From Antedon mediterranea (lineage: Eukaryota; Echinodermata; Crinoidea; Comatulida; Antedonidae): a DNA stretch of 64,000 nt. Within the stretch, counting starts at the first letter, position 1, and each line of letters begins with the position of its first letter. The translations under genes and the position numbers were made by a program. Location of the stretch: the NCBI RefSeq assembly GCF_964355755.1, contig NC_092678.1:1759922-1823921 (forward strand). The letters are read 5' to 3'. The notes under the pieces are model-generated. The model searched no databases. It was not told the origin of the DNA and saw nothing but the letters and a program-made list of their open reading frames with translations. This document shows, in pieces, positions 1-10,859 of this stretch.

Positions 1-235
1 AGTTTGAGCACAACTATTTATCGAGTTTGAGCATAACTATTTATCGAGTTTGAACACAAATACTGTATACATCAAGTTTAAGCACAATTTTACATCGAGT
101 TTGAGCACAACTATACTTTGAGTGTGAACATACCATACATCGAGTTTGAGCACAACTATACTTTGAGTGTAAACATACCATACATCGAGTTTCAACATAC
201 TATACATTAAGTTTGAGCACAACTATACATTGTTT
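1..235. repeat. Minisatellite, about 20-30-bp units
   Basis: Degenerate head-to-tail units built on 'cgagtttgagcacaactat' and a variant 'ctttgagtgtgaacatacca' fill the start of the window and may continue to its left. Short ORFs over it only reflect the repetition; I see no gene. Confidence 0.85.
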
Positions 236-1171
236 TTATTTGATCATTTTGAATATAAAGACTAGCAGCTACTTTGATTGCATGTTGTCAAACACAAAGT
301 CCTTTTTATATGTCACCAAATGTTCTATTACTGTACTTCATCAAATGAGAGCGCACCCCTCCCCCTCCCCCCCCCCCCCAAAAAAAAACCCAAAAACAAA
401 AACCAAGACTCGACGGTCGCAAAAGCTTACGAAGATTAACAATGAGATCCTTCATATGTACACTCGAAAGATGTGACCATTGTAATATTTATGTCCGATT
501 TGGCGTACCATAATTTTTTTGAAAACGCCCTCTGTTGATACAGATACCTTTTTAATGGGTATGGGGATTTCCAGAAGTTATTTTTACTAAGACTTGGTTT
601 TTCCAGAGGAATAGGAATAGAAATTAATGCTTCTAATCTTACCAAAGATTGTGGTTAGTTGCTGTGGGTAGAGTGGGCAGTAGAGGAAAGAAGGTATGCC
701 TACTTTTAATATGTATTATAAGTGAGTTTAGAGCTAGGCCATGAATTAAGTGATAAGTACACGTCATTCACAGAACTGCCAAGCTCAGTGTGTAGAAGAA
801 GGCCTCTAAGTCTAATGCAGTAGCTATACTAATCATAATGACCTAGCCTTGCTAGTAGTAACCCGTAATTTTTCTGTAACTCTCTAGGTCATAGAATATA
901 ATGTATAGGTTGTTGTTATAGTCTACTTATCAACATAATAATAATAGACTAGCTAGGCCTATGTGCCACCCACCCCAGTGTAGTAGCTGTTCGACTGTTG
1001 TAGTAATAATAATACGGTTCTATATATTGGAACTTTCTTTAATATAACAACGGTCGTTTTCTGTAGGTAGGCATGTATCATTGAAAAAGAATATTGTAGG
1101 ACAAGGAATTAAAATACCCTTTATAATATTTTTCAATCATAAAAAATGCATCCTCTATCATATTCATAGTT
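236..1171. other. Intergenic stretch upstream of the first LRAT gene
   Basis: No coding region is supported. A C-run followed by an A-run lies near 356-395. The string at 591-615 (acttggtttttccagagga) resembles a block shared by the promoters of the later LRAT genes (near 4863 and 6843), so the first LRAT gene may start around here. This is weak. Confidence 0.4.
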
Positions 1172-1311
1172 TTCAAAACACTCTTAAAAACCCATCTATT
1201 TTCTTTGTAATTTCTTTCTGTTTTTTCTCTCAGCGCTTTGAGATAATCTTTTGATTGTGTAAAGAAAGCGCTTTATAAATCGAACAACATTACATTACAT
1301 TCATTATTTAT
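1172..1311 (+). mobile_element. 3' end of a CR1/L2-like LINE
   Basis: Bases 1172-1210 translate to FKTLLKTHLFSL followed by a stop. This is the typical last peptide of CR1/L2-type reverse transcriptases. It is followed by a 3' UTR with paired AGCGCTTT / AAAGCGCTTTATAAAT blocks and a short (ATTAC)n tail near 1288-1305. Only the 3' tip is present, as expected of a 5'-truncated insertion. It lies directly upstream of the first LRAT coding exon, so it would sit in that gene's 5' intron or promoter region. Confidence 0.6.
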
Positions 1312-1360
1312 TCATTGAATATTTTTACAGTTCTCTCAAGTACGTTGTCATCATTAGAGG

Positions 1361-2266
1361 ATGTCTCGCTCCAAATTCCAAGCAGGTGACCTGGTTAAGG
1401 TGCGGCGCTGGGATCCAATTCCCTACAGTCATTGGGGTAAATTTTGAATATTTTTGTATATAGTTGAATAATACCTCCAACCTTGATATTAACAGGACTG
1501 AGAAAAGTACTGCCATTTATAAAGGTCAATTTACACAGACGAATGGTAAAGGTCATAAGGAATATAACACAGATTACATCATGGAAAGCACCTGGCATAT
1601 ATTGGTTATATGTCAAGGTCATATTGTTTATGCTTGCGTTTTTTTTTGTTATAACGCCCTCTATATGGTGATGTATTTAATTTATAATGCCCTCTATTGT
1701 CTGGCTATGCTTTCATAAATTCTCATGTTTCATTTTTCCATGTTTGTACCTCTAATATTTATTCCTTACTACACTTAAATGTGTAGATTCACAAAATTGC
1801 TTTTTTATTCAAAATATCTAGTGAGCTTATGCATAAAGTATTTTATTCACTTTGGTTTTTAGGAGTGTACATTGGTAATGGTGAGGTTATGCACTTATCT
1901 GGAGCAGAGTTTAATATCAAAGCAAAGGAGACAGCAAAGGTACATCGTGTGACATTTAAGGAGTTTGTGGGTGATGATGATAACGCAGAAGTGGAATGTA
2001 TACCATGCCCTTCTGACGTCAGCCGGGAAGAAGTTGTAAGACTTGCGAAGAGTGCAGAGGGCGGTTTCTTTAGAAATAGACCGTACGATCTGTTTACTAA
2101 CAACTGCGAGCATTTTGCTCGTTGGTGCCACGGTGAGGCAAGAAGCAAGCAGGTAGATAATGCTGTATGGTGGGGTACCGTTGGTGCTGCTGCTGTCGGT
2201 GGAGCCCTATTACTTGGATCTTTACTCTCATCTGATAAAGAAGACAAAAGAAAGAACAAATACTAG
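1361..2266 (+). CDS. LRAT-domain (PLAAT/HRASLS-like) acyltransferase, copy 1
   Basis: Two coding exons, 1361-1436 and 1863-2266, join in phase 1 (HW-G|GT...AG|GA-VYIG) into 159 residues. The LRAT/NlpC-P60-like fold is recognised by AGDLV at 8-12, SHWGVYIG at 23-30, a second His in VMHL (H36) and NCEHF at 106-110. By analogy with PLAAT enzymes H24, H36 and C107 are the catalytic triad. PLAATs use the Cys for phospholipase A1/A2 and N- or O-acyl transfer on phosphoglycerides at membranes. A glycine/alanine-rich hydrophobic segment (about 129-147) with a basic tail (KEDKRKNKY) fits a C-terminal membrane anchor. An acceptor at 1329-1330 (tttttacag) before the ATG suggests an upstream 5' UTR exon. 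The length matches the family. The exact substrate cannot be told. Confidence 0.88.
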
Positions 2267-2293
2267 TCTATAGTGAACATTTCTATCATGCTC

Positions 2294-2299
2294 AATAAA
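2294..2299 (+). terminator. Poly(A) signal of LRAT copy 1
   Basis: AATAAA lies 28 bp after the stop codon; another AATAAA cluster follows near 2458. Both are repeated in the two duplicated units downstream. Confidence 0.6.
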
Positions 2300-2554
2300 A
2301 CACAATTTTTTCCAATGAAATATACTGTATATTTAAATGTTTTCATTTTTTTAGTTTAAAGAAATGCTGTATAATTTGGAATACATGATATGCTTTATAT
2401 TTTTATATTTTTGTGCAATTTCTTATGTGAAACGTAACCTTTAGTCTTGTATATCAAAATAAATAAATCCGGTTATTTTTGTCATATTTATATTTCTCAA
2501 TGTTTCTTTATACTGTACTTTATTGTTTTCCACATTTGACCTTGATTCTCACAT

Positions 2555-3237
2555 TTGGTAATGGTGAGGTTATGCACTTATCTGGAGCAGAGTTTAATAT
2601 CAAAGCAAAGGAGACAGCAAAGGTACATCGTGTGACATTTAAGGAGTTTGTGGGTGATGATGATAACGCAGAAGTGGAATGTATACCATGCCCTTCTGAC
2701 GTCAGCCGGGAAGAAGTTGTAAGACTTGCGAAGAGTGCAGAGGGCGGTTTCTTTAGAAATAGACCGTACGATCTGTTTACTAACAACTGCGAGCATTTTG
2801 CTCGTTGGTGCCACGGTGAGGCAAGAAGCAAGCAGGTAGATAATGCTGTATGGTGGGGTACCGTTGGTGCTGCTGCTGTCGGTGGAGCCCTATTACTTGG
2901 ATCTTTACTCTCATCTGATAAAGAAGACAAAAGAAAGAACAAATACTAGTCTATAGTGAACATTTCTATCATGCTCAATAAAACACAATTTTTTCCAATG
3001 AAATATACTGTATATTTAAATGTTTTCATTTTTTTAGTTTAAAGAAATGCTGTATAATTTGGAATACATGATATGCTTTATATTTTTATATTTTTGTGCA
3101 ATTTCTTATGTGAAACGTAACCTTTAGTCTTGTATATCAAAATAAATAAATCCGGTTATTTTTGTCATATTTATATTTCTCAATGTTTCTTTATACTGTA
3201 CTTTATTGTTTTCCACATTTGACCTTGATTCTCACAT
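2555..3237 (+). pseudogene. Tandem duplicate of LRAT exon 2 plus 3' UTR, first extra copy
   Basis: Bases 2555-3237 repeat 1872-2554 with a 683-bp period. The LRAT part is open from GNGEVMHL to the stop at 2949. The splice acceptor, the exon-1 segment carrying the first catalytic His and the VYI residues are replaced by minisatellite-like sequence (ccacatttgaccttgattct). An ORF of 156 codons starting at 2479 runs through, but its first 26 residues are not LRAT-like. I read it as a partial, probably non-functional copy. Use as an alternative last exon would need an acceptor that I do not see. Confidence 0.75.
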
Positions 3238-3920
3238 TTGGTAATGGTGAGGTTATGCACTTATCTGGAGCAGAGTTTAATATCAAAGCAAAGGAGACAG
3301 CAAAGGTACATCGTGTGACATTTAAGGAGTTTGTGGGTGATGATGATAACGCAGAAGTTGAATGTATACCATGCCCTTCTGACGTCAGCCGGGAAGAAGT
3401 TGTAAGACTTGCGAAGAGTGCAGAGGGCGGTTTCTTTAGAAATAGACCGTACGATCTGTTTACTAACAACTGCGAGCATTTTGCTCGTTGGTGCCACGGT
3501 GAGGCAAGAAGCAAGCAGGTAGATAATGCTGTATGGTGGGGTACCGTTGGTGCTGCTGCTGTCGGTGGAGCCCTATTACTTGGATCTTTACTCTCATCTG
3601 ATAAAGAAGACAAAAGAAAGAACAAATACTAGTCTATAGTGAACATTTCTATCATGCTCAATAAAACACAATTTTTTCCAATGAAATATACTGTATATTT
3701 AAATGTTTTCATTTTTTTAGTTTAAAGAAATGCTGTATAATTTGGAATACATGATATGCTTTATATTTTTATATTTTTGTGCAATTTCTTATGTGAAACG
3801 TAACCTTTAGTCTTGTATATCAAAATAAATAAATCCGGTTATTTTTGTCATATTTATATTTCTCAATGTTTCTTTATACTGTACTTTATTGTTTTCCACA
3901 TTTGACCTTGATTCTCACAT
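3238..3920 (+). pseudogene. Tandem duplicate of LRAT exon 2 plus 3' UTR, second extra copy
   Basis: Third copy of the 683-bp unit, with the LRAT segment ending at the stop at 3632. In the coding part the only difference I noticed from the previous copy is GTG to GTT near 3359 (synonymous Val), so the duplication is recent or homogenised, or the assembly is at fault. It also lacks exon 1 and a splice acceptor. Its right edge runs into the 20-bp 'cacatttgaccctgtttct' array that probably supplied the breakpoint. Confidence 0.75.
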
Positions 3921-3995
3921 TTGACCCTGTTTCTCACATTTGACCCTGTTTCTCACATTTGACCTTGTTTCACACATTTGACCCTTTTCTACTGC
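3895..3995. repeat. Minisatellite, about 20-bp unit
   Basis: About five units of 'cacatttgaccctgtttct', following the third LRAT 3' UTR copy. One or two units also sit just before each duplicated LRAT exon, which implicates this array in the duplication. Confidence 0.85.
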
Positions 3996-4840
3996 ACTAT
4001 ATAAAAAAATATTTTTTTAAATAAAAAAATATTGTTTTAGAAAGTATTTCAAATTAGCAGGTACTACTAAAAAATAGATACCAAGCCAATGGTGCCAGGG
4101 GAGGAGGGAGTGGTAGGGTGGGGAGGGGTGTGGTGGGTACAGTATCACTAGGAGGAGGAGTAAAAATAATATATTATATTCCATCTGTGATGGATCCGTA
4201 TTAAAGAATGTTAACAAATTATTTTGTCGATCTGTTTTTTTTAAAACAAAGTTATAATGTGTCTGCCACTTCAGATTTTACATTGTAATGTTGAATAATA
4301 TAAAACCATAGGCCTACACTTTTTTAAAACGTTTTTCTCTCATTTTTCACTGTGTTGATATCTATTTTGCTCTTTTTGAAAGCGCATTCAGTGGAACCGG
4401 ACATTAAACGTAAAACAATGATAAACTAAACTAAATGCTGAAGTGAACAGTCGTAAAACACTGTTTCGAGAACTGGTGACCAGAAGATGACGTCACTGGC
4501 GCTGCAGGTCAACATTTTAAAGTTTGTTGGCGTTTCCAGACGCTTTTACCGTAGGCCTACACGAGGATGTAAAATATACAACCTCTCTTAAATAATATTT
4601 CCAAACTTTAAACCTTATACAGTATGTTTATTTACAACTCGAGGGAATAACAAGCATTGAATTATGTCGTTTTTTTCTGAAAGTTGACCAAAACAACAAA
4701 CAAACCTGTCTGCATATTTTTACCCCGTTTACACTATCACCGCAACAGCGGTATGTCGTGTGTAAATGCCATTGCTTATTTTATGTTATTCATTAATCTA
4801 TGAGATTACGTAATCAATGTTGTATCTGTTAGCAATATCA
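3996..4840. other. Intergenic stretch without a recognised gene
   Basis: AT-rich sequence with a G-rich patch at 4091-4160. I see no LRAT exon, no convincing ORF and no RNA gene. Confidence 0.5.
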
Positions 4841-4930
4841 GTTTATGTAAATAGACCGGCGTACTTGGTTTTTCCAAAAAAATGTTTATATAGGCCTAGA
4901 TGTTGTATATATCAAACAGTTCAGTACAGT
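4841..4930 (+). promoter_or_regulatory. Probable core promoter and 5' UTR exon of LRAT copy 2
   Basis: The block 'gtttatgtaaatagaccggc' followed by 'acttggtttttcc' matches 'tttatgtataaataggccgg' plus 'attggttttccccc' at 6820-6856. A TATA-like element, a conserved spacer and then a donor-like ACA|GTAAGG at 4926-4933 follow. The matching acceptor would be tttttcag at 5306, leaving a short 5' UTR before the ATG at 5329. The promoter role is inferred from the similarity of two upstream regions. Confidence 0.45.
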
Positions 4931-5328
4931 AAGGTATAGTGAATCAAGGTAGACAGGTGTTGTAAATTAGTAAGTACATTGTTTTTCATTAACTCCCTGT
5001 ATTTAGCCCAGAGATGTTAGGCATATCAAAAGTTCCAATAGGACTAAGGCATATAAATACACGTGACACCCTAACAAGGTGACGTGGGTCCAGTCATCAA
5101 TGTAAAACTCTCAGTATGGTGCACTTTTAATTTAGGCTTGTGGACCTATAATACCGAAAGATTAACTAATACAACATAATTCACAAGCATATTGTAATAT
5201 AAAATGTGTGACGTGTTTTCCCTCCAAAGATCTGCGACCATGGCTTTGCAGTTCTAGAGTAATGCACGCCGATAGCCTAATAAGTGATATTTTCTTCTTT
5301 TTTCAGTAGGGCCTACTACTATTGTGAT

Positions 5329-5977
5329 ATGTATCCTTACAATCTTCAAGCAGGCGACATTGTTACGGTAAAACGTACAAGTCCGTTTAGGCCTACTTAC
5401 TACCACTACGGTAAATGCAATTAAATGCCATACATATAACATTAATATCTATTGTATAATGTCTAGTGAAAAGGCGGGCATTTGTATTCTTAAACATGTG
5501 GTTGATTGAATACAACCAGGGCTGAATTGACAAAATTGTTTTGTACTTATTTGAATTCCAGGAGTGTACATTGGTAACGGTGAGGTTATACACTTATCTG
5601 GAGCAGAGTTTAATATCAAGGCAAAGGAGACAGCAAAGGTACATCGTGTGACATTTAAGGAGTTTGTTGGTGATGATGATGATAACCCAGAAGTAGAATG
5701 TATACCATGTCCTTTTTTCGTCAACCGGCAAGAAGTTGTAAGACTTGCGAAAAGTGCAGAAGGAGATTTCTTTAGAAATCGCAAATACGATCTGTTCTTC
5801 AACAACTGCGAGCATTTCGCTCGTTGGTGCCACGGTGATTCTGAAAGTAAGCAGGTACAAAAAGTTGTAAAAGGGGCTATCGTTGGCGGTGCTGTTGCAC
5901 TTGGTGTAGGCCTACTCATTCGAGAAGTAGTAAAAGAAATTAAAGAAGAGAAGAAACAAAGGCACTATCACTATTAA
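5329..5977 (+). CDS. LRAT-domain (PLAAT/HRASLS-like) acyltransferase, copy 2
   Basis: Coding exons 5329-5410 and 5562-5977 join in phase 1 into 165 residues. It has AGDIV at 8-12, then YHYGVYIG with the presumed catalytic His H26 (Tyr replaces the usual Trp after it), H38 in VIHL, and NCEHF with the presumed nucleophile near C110. The middle is almost identical to copy 1 (SGAEFNIKAKETAKVHRVTF) but has one extra Asp (DDDDNPE). The C-terminal part (VGGAVALGVGLLI) is a hydrophobic anchor followed by a charged tail (KEIKEEKKQ). An acceptor at 5305-5306 precedes the ATG. A poly(A) signal follows at 6117. Confidence 0.87.
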
Positions 5978-6116
5978 TTTCTGTCATTGCTATTAAAGAA
6001 AGCATTATTACAATGTAAAACGTACAGCCGTTTTAGTGTGATTTTTATTCTTAAAACCGATGTCAGTCAAACGGTTCAAAATTGATAAACTGAAAATTCA
6101 CGTATAATTACCGCTG

Positions 6117-6122
6117 AATAAA
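6117..6122 (+). terminator. Poly(A) signal of LRAT copy 2
   Basis: AATAAA lies 140 bp past the stop codon at 5977; no closer canonical signal is seen. Confidence 0.5.
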
Positions 6123-6214
6123 GTTTTGATGCTACAGAAAATCCCTGCTTTGGGACACTTCCACTCGAAATGAGAGGGAATATGCTTTAACCTTACGGCA
6201 AACTAGGCCTACTC

Positions 6215-6300
6215 AGGGGACACCTATTAAGGGACAGGAGCACTTTTGAGTGTGCCAAATGATTGATTCAACCCCTATTGGGGGTGAAAATATATACTAT
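6215..6300. repeat. Degenerate 'ggggacacctattaag' dispersed repeat
   Basis: Sequence such as 'ggggacacctattaagggac' and 'caacccctattgggggtg' resembles the better copies at 15932 and 42297. Probably an old non-autonomous element fragment. Confidence 0.35.
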
Positions 6301-6817
6301 AATAACAAAAAATACTTATAATTATATTAATTTATATCGTTATTATTATTAATAGACCGTACATCAATTACCACTGGGGTTCTACACCTTCTTAGACTAG
6401 TCCTTTTGTTCCAGACCACTTCCTAATCAGATTCAATAAAAAATGGATTAGGTTGAGTTCAGTAATGGTGGGCAGTGATTGAAGAGTACTACCCTTACTT
6501 TGAATGCAGAAAGAAATGAATATAGACTGCCCCGCAATCTGTAGTCTGATATCTTTTACTGTATAAAACATTTCCTCATGAAAACAAAAATTGTTATAAT
6601 GTACTTTGTTCAATGTATCATGTTTTTACATATTTATTTATGTTGTTATTTGGAGACAAGGAGAGACCAGATAGAAACATAGCCGCTAAGGATAGTGGCT
6701 AATTTGGCGGCCTCCACTTTAACTAATCTTAATTTACAAAAATGTTGCTTAACATATTTACTGGATTTTCCAGAATGTTGTCATGATTGTATGAAGGAAA
6801 TTAGTATTTCCTCAGGG

Positions 6818-6896
6818 CTTTATGTATAAATAGGCCGGCCAGATTGGTTTTCCCCCAAACTCTCTCGTATAGGCTGCGGTAGATTGACTATACAGT
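6818..6896 (+). promoter_or_regulatory. Probable TATA promoter and 5' UTR exon of LRAT copy 3
   Basis: TATAAATAGG at 6825-6834 is a good TATA box. The following 'ccggccagattggttttccc' matches the region upstream of copy 2, and a strong donor ACA|GTAAGT occurs at 6892-6900. The next coding exon with a matching acceptor is copy 3 at 9655, so this would imply a 2.8-kb 5' UTR intron. Confidence 0.5.
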
Positions 6897-6900
6897 AAGT

Positions 6901-8680
6901 ACAATATATTCATTTTAAAATTCGATTAAGCGGTGATTTTAGCAAGATTAAAGTATTAATGTTATTCAGAAATTGTTTTTTTAATGGTCGCAGTAAGTCA
7001 TATAAAAGCATTTTGAAAAATGACTTTAGTACAAAGAAGCAAATTTAAGAATGTCATAATAAATTAAAATATATAATAATTGTTTTTATTTAGTTTTATA
7101 CATAAGGTTGTTTTTTTCATTTGCGTTGAATCTGAGTGATGTGAAGTCTTTTTAATGTTTGGTCTTATTCGACTCTTTATATCTTTTTATGTAATTCAAT
7201 TGTTACCATTGAGCAACTAAAATGTTCACAAAATTACAAAGACCGTACGGTAAACGTCGATTTCCCATTGGATCTCCGAATCAACGAGCTTTACATAGTG
7301 TAAGCTTTAATCACGTTCTGCTTCTCGGAATTTCATACAACAAGGAATCACACAACATGACAATTTCCCTAGAAATAAAGTTAACATTTTCCGGTATTTT
7401 TTTTATTTTTTTTTTATTTACCCATAAATATAAAGTATAAATATTGTAACATATATAAAACAAGGGCTAAAAAATAGCTAAAACTAATCAAGTAGAGCCC
7501 CTAAACATTGAAAAATAGTTATATAAATAAATTCGGGCTACCTTTCTAAAAATTAATATACATAAAACATTTTTTTGTTAAACGTGTATAGGCATAACAA
7601 TTCAACATAAATTGAATTGTCAGTTTTTTCACTCAACTTATCACACGTTTTAATTTGTAGTTTTATTCTGTTACACAATAATATTCACAATCTATGGATG
7701 TGTTTCATTCTTATGCGACATGTAGTTATCGTTTTATCTGTGTATTAAAAAAAAACAAATATAAGGTCTAAGTACAAGAACATTTTTTTTCTTCTGGTTT
7801 TGACCTTATTTGCGGTTTTATGCAACTCTCATTTTTATTTATCTTGACCGTATTGAAATAAACTGTGCTGTCGCGTAACGAAAGGAACTTACAGAAAACC
7901 TGTCATATATACATCGTACCTTCTAATTTTGAAATCTAACTCAACTAGATAAAAGTAAATTGGTTATTACAATGTCGTACAATCGCTCATGTCCATTTTT
8001 CATGATAATATGGTCGTTAGGCCTATATGTATTACGGTAACATTTTCACATGAAAGCAAAATCTTTTCGAGAGATCTTAAATGTTCTATTTTGCCATCAC
8101 ATAGTTTACTATGGGAATAAGATAACCTTGTTTTGACGACTTGTAATCCTCTTTCATAATTAAATGAACAGTAAAGAATTCACGGTAGCTTGGTTTCGAT
8201 TCCGATAAAACTACTACTGAAAGTGCTAAAATGTGCTAAGGAAAAATTTATTTTTAGAATGGAGATGAAAGGCAATCCGATCTGATTCTTCCTAAAATAA
8301 TCCTTATAAATTTAATCAAATCATTCTGTCAAAGTTGGTAATTTAACCATAGTTCTATATTTATATCGATAGTCATTGATTTGTTGTCTTGAGAATCCAC
8401 ATCTCTAATTACCTAATAATCAGACAAAAAAGTATAATGTGCGTACAAAGGCATAATGTTATAAAAAAAAAAGGTATCGATATATTTGGATTTCACAACT
8501 TCAACGGGTTTACCGTATTCATAGTCTTGGTTTTATGTTTTTAGAATTCCTTATAACGAATACGAACGACTTCAAATTTCATAAAGCAAGGTAAGAAAAC
8601 CTATTTTTCAAAAGAAAATGGATTCTATAAATGATGATTGCATTCATTATGCGAGAAATTATTTAAAGATTTAAAGAGTA
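6901..8680. other. Long non-coding stretch, probably 5' UTR intron of LRAT copy 3
   Basis: AT-rich. At 7222 a short ORF begins MFTKLQRPYG at a GTAAAC donor-like site. Its start resembles copy 3 exon 1 (MFTCEAG...), but the AGDL and HWG blocks are missing, so I do not call it an exon. Nothing else is recognised. Confidence 0.45.
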
Positions 8681-9130
8681 TTGTCCATTGAAACACAAAA
8701 AATGAAGGTCAAAATATTCTAAATTTAAATTGGCCATTTCAAAGTAATATTAAAGTTATTAACTTTAAGTCGAAAATTTGAGCCAAAAACAACATGTTTA
8801 CGTAATTAACAGGTAAATTAATTTTATTTTTTTAAATTTTATTTTGTCTGGAAAATCCTCGCGAGTGAAACCACGAGTATGCATTATGCATGATGCTAAT
8901 TAGGATGGTTTACAACTCGTCACGATTGAGAAGGTGTTTTCATACAGATCGCGAGGAAGTTTTATGATTATGCATACAGAGTAGCCAAAAAAGCGTGTTG
9001 CATTATGAGATATGTTTTGATCGAAAACTTTGACTGGAAGTCAAAGTTTTTAACAAAGAAACGAAATAACCCACTTTTTTTCGAAATCTTTTTTTTTTTT
9101 TTTTTTTTTTGGAATTAGTCAAAGGGACAA
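8681..9130. mobile_element. 450-bp TA-flanked inverted-repeat element (MITE)
   Basis: Left end TTGTCCATTGAA and right end TCAAAGGGACAA are imperfect inverted repeats, flanked on both sides by TA (8679-8680 and 9131-9132). No transposase is encoded. An internal hairpin (aaaactttgac / gtcaaagtttt, about 9024-9050) and an inverted 'cctcgcgag ... cgcgagg' pair lie inside. A TA target duplication is typical of Tc1/mariner-mobilised elements; the autonomous partner is not in this window. Confidence 0.6.
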
Positions 9131-9655
9131 TAACATCTTTAACCAAGGGAATTTGCAAAAATAGTTTTTTTGGTCAGCTATAACCATACATATCTTTTGT
9201 GCGTTTTTTTTTCTCCAAGATCCAATAAGATATATATATAAATATGACTGTGGAGATAACATTGTTTACCTCCTTGATATACTGTAACTGGTAGTAAAAC
9301 ATGTGAATTACGGATTAACAAATATGGTATCGTTTCGCTCATGATCGTCGTTAAGACGTCATCATTTGCAAAGTAATGGGGCATTTTTCTAATTTCCCCG
9401 TAGGTGCCGACCGGTCATGGGCGACCTATATTGATTTTACTATATTATGTACATATTTTTGTTGTAAATGGTATCCACTTCTTCTTTTGGTACTAACTAT
9501 TTAACATTGTAATTGTGAATGAATACAATTATAAGAATTTGCAACAGTGTTCCATTTAATTTGCAAATTCGTACAGTACTTTTCATAATGTTCTTTAGTC
9601 TTTCTTTGGTTTGAATTAATTAATACTGTAACATTTATATATAATTTTTAATAGG

Positions 9656-10310
9656 ATGTTCACATGTGAAGCAGGTGACCTGATTGCGGTGTATCGTAAT
9701 CACCGTTACCCTTACAGTCATTGGGGTAATTTTTTTATTTTTATAAATGTTTGTTGTGTTGGTAGATGTTGAGTGGTCGGTGCAACAATACCAATGATTC
9801 TGTTTCTTTAGGCCTACACTACGTCATTTTTGTCCTGCCATGACATTCTCTAAAAACGATATATTTTTGCCGCAAAACATTAACATTTTACTAAACAATT
9901 ATATGTGGCCTTTCTGAAAGTATTGTTTCAAATAAAAAACAAGCATTATATATATTAAAACTACAGGAGTATACATTGGTAATGGTGAAGTTATGCACCT
10001 AACGGTGCCTGAAGAAAAAGTACACTGTGTAACATTGGATGAATTTGCAGGTAAAGATGTAAAAGAATGTGTACCATGCCCTCCTGATGTGAGCCGGAAA
10101 GAAGTTGTCTGGCATGCAAGATTAGTAGAAGGAAGAATGTTTAGAAATAAACCGTACGATGTGATGACGAACAACTGTGAACATTTTGCTCGTTGGTGCC
10201 ACGATAAAGCAAGAAGCGAGCAGTCGGAAAATGTTCGATGGTGGGCTGCTGCTCTTGCCGCACTCACTAGGCTTTTTAATATTAGATCTTTCAGTAGAAA
10301 TAAACAATAA
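9656..10310 (+). CDS. LRAT-domain (PLAAT/HRASLS-like) acyltransferase, copy 3 (short form)
   Basis: Coding exons 9656-9725 and 9967-10310 join in phase 1 into 137 residues. It keeps AGDLI, SHWGVYIG (H22), VMHL (H34) and NNCEHFARWC (C94). It lacks the 'SGAEFNIKAKETA' stretch of its neighbours and has TVPEEK instead, so it is about 20 residues shorter. The C-terminus (WWAAALAALTRLF) is a short amphipathic or hydrophobic helix with a basic end (RNKQ). It is the most diverged of the four, yet the presumed triad and the intron position are unchanged, which argues for a functional paralog. An acceptor lies one base before the ATG. AATAAA follows at 10501. Confidence 0.85.
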
Positions 10311-10630
10311 GAAAAGATATTATATTAAATGCAATGTATTTTCTTGTTTGCTTTGTTTTACAATAATTTGCATATGTAGGCCATTTCAAATTCAAAACAA
10401 GGTTTAAACACTGTATACAATTTCTTTAATCTTCTGCAAAGAGCATTATTGTTCTTCATAATTATGTGGTGAGATAGGCCCAATTCACATACATAGCTCT
10501 AATAAAATATATATATATATTTAGAATATGTTTATAGACATTGACATTTTATGTGATTTCTTTTGATAAATATCAACATTTTAAAATTATTATCTATGTT
10601 TTTTCGACTAACTTTGATGGTGGTTGTTTC

Positions 10631-10800
10631 TACATCGAACGGTTTGCTGATGTGTTCAATACTATATTGGAAGACACCAATCATCTTCTTCATGGCGACA
10701 TTATCGGCACCGTTATCGATAGACGTGGTAGGATGAGGACGGTAAATGAGTACTCATTCTACCCAGCTGAGATACGAAATTATAACAAACGATTTGTAAG
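10631..10800 (+). mobile_element. C-terminal remnant of a LINE reverse-transcriptase protein
   Basis: The translation in this frame (for example HLLHGDIIGTVIDRRGRMRT and FYPAEIRNYNKRF) aligns by eye with the end of the LINE protein at 36497-38647 ([20 protein letters not shown] ... [13 protein letters not shown]). Only about 57 residues remain and the rest of the domain is absent. This is a 3' fragment of a related LINE, not a host gene. Confidence 0.55.
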
Positions 10801-10859
10801 ATCTTTTTCCTTTATATTTAAGGCAAGCCAAGGTAATGAGCATTGTAATTTACATTAAA

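Noticed and set aside
1843-2259. 138-140-codon antisense ORFs over the LRAT exons
   Set aside because: Shadow frames; the + strand LRAT domain with catalytic motifs and splice sites explains the sequence.
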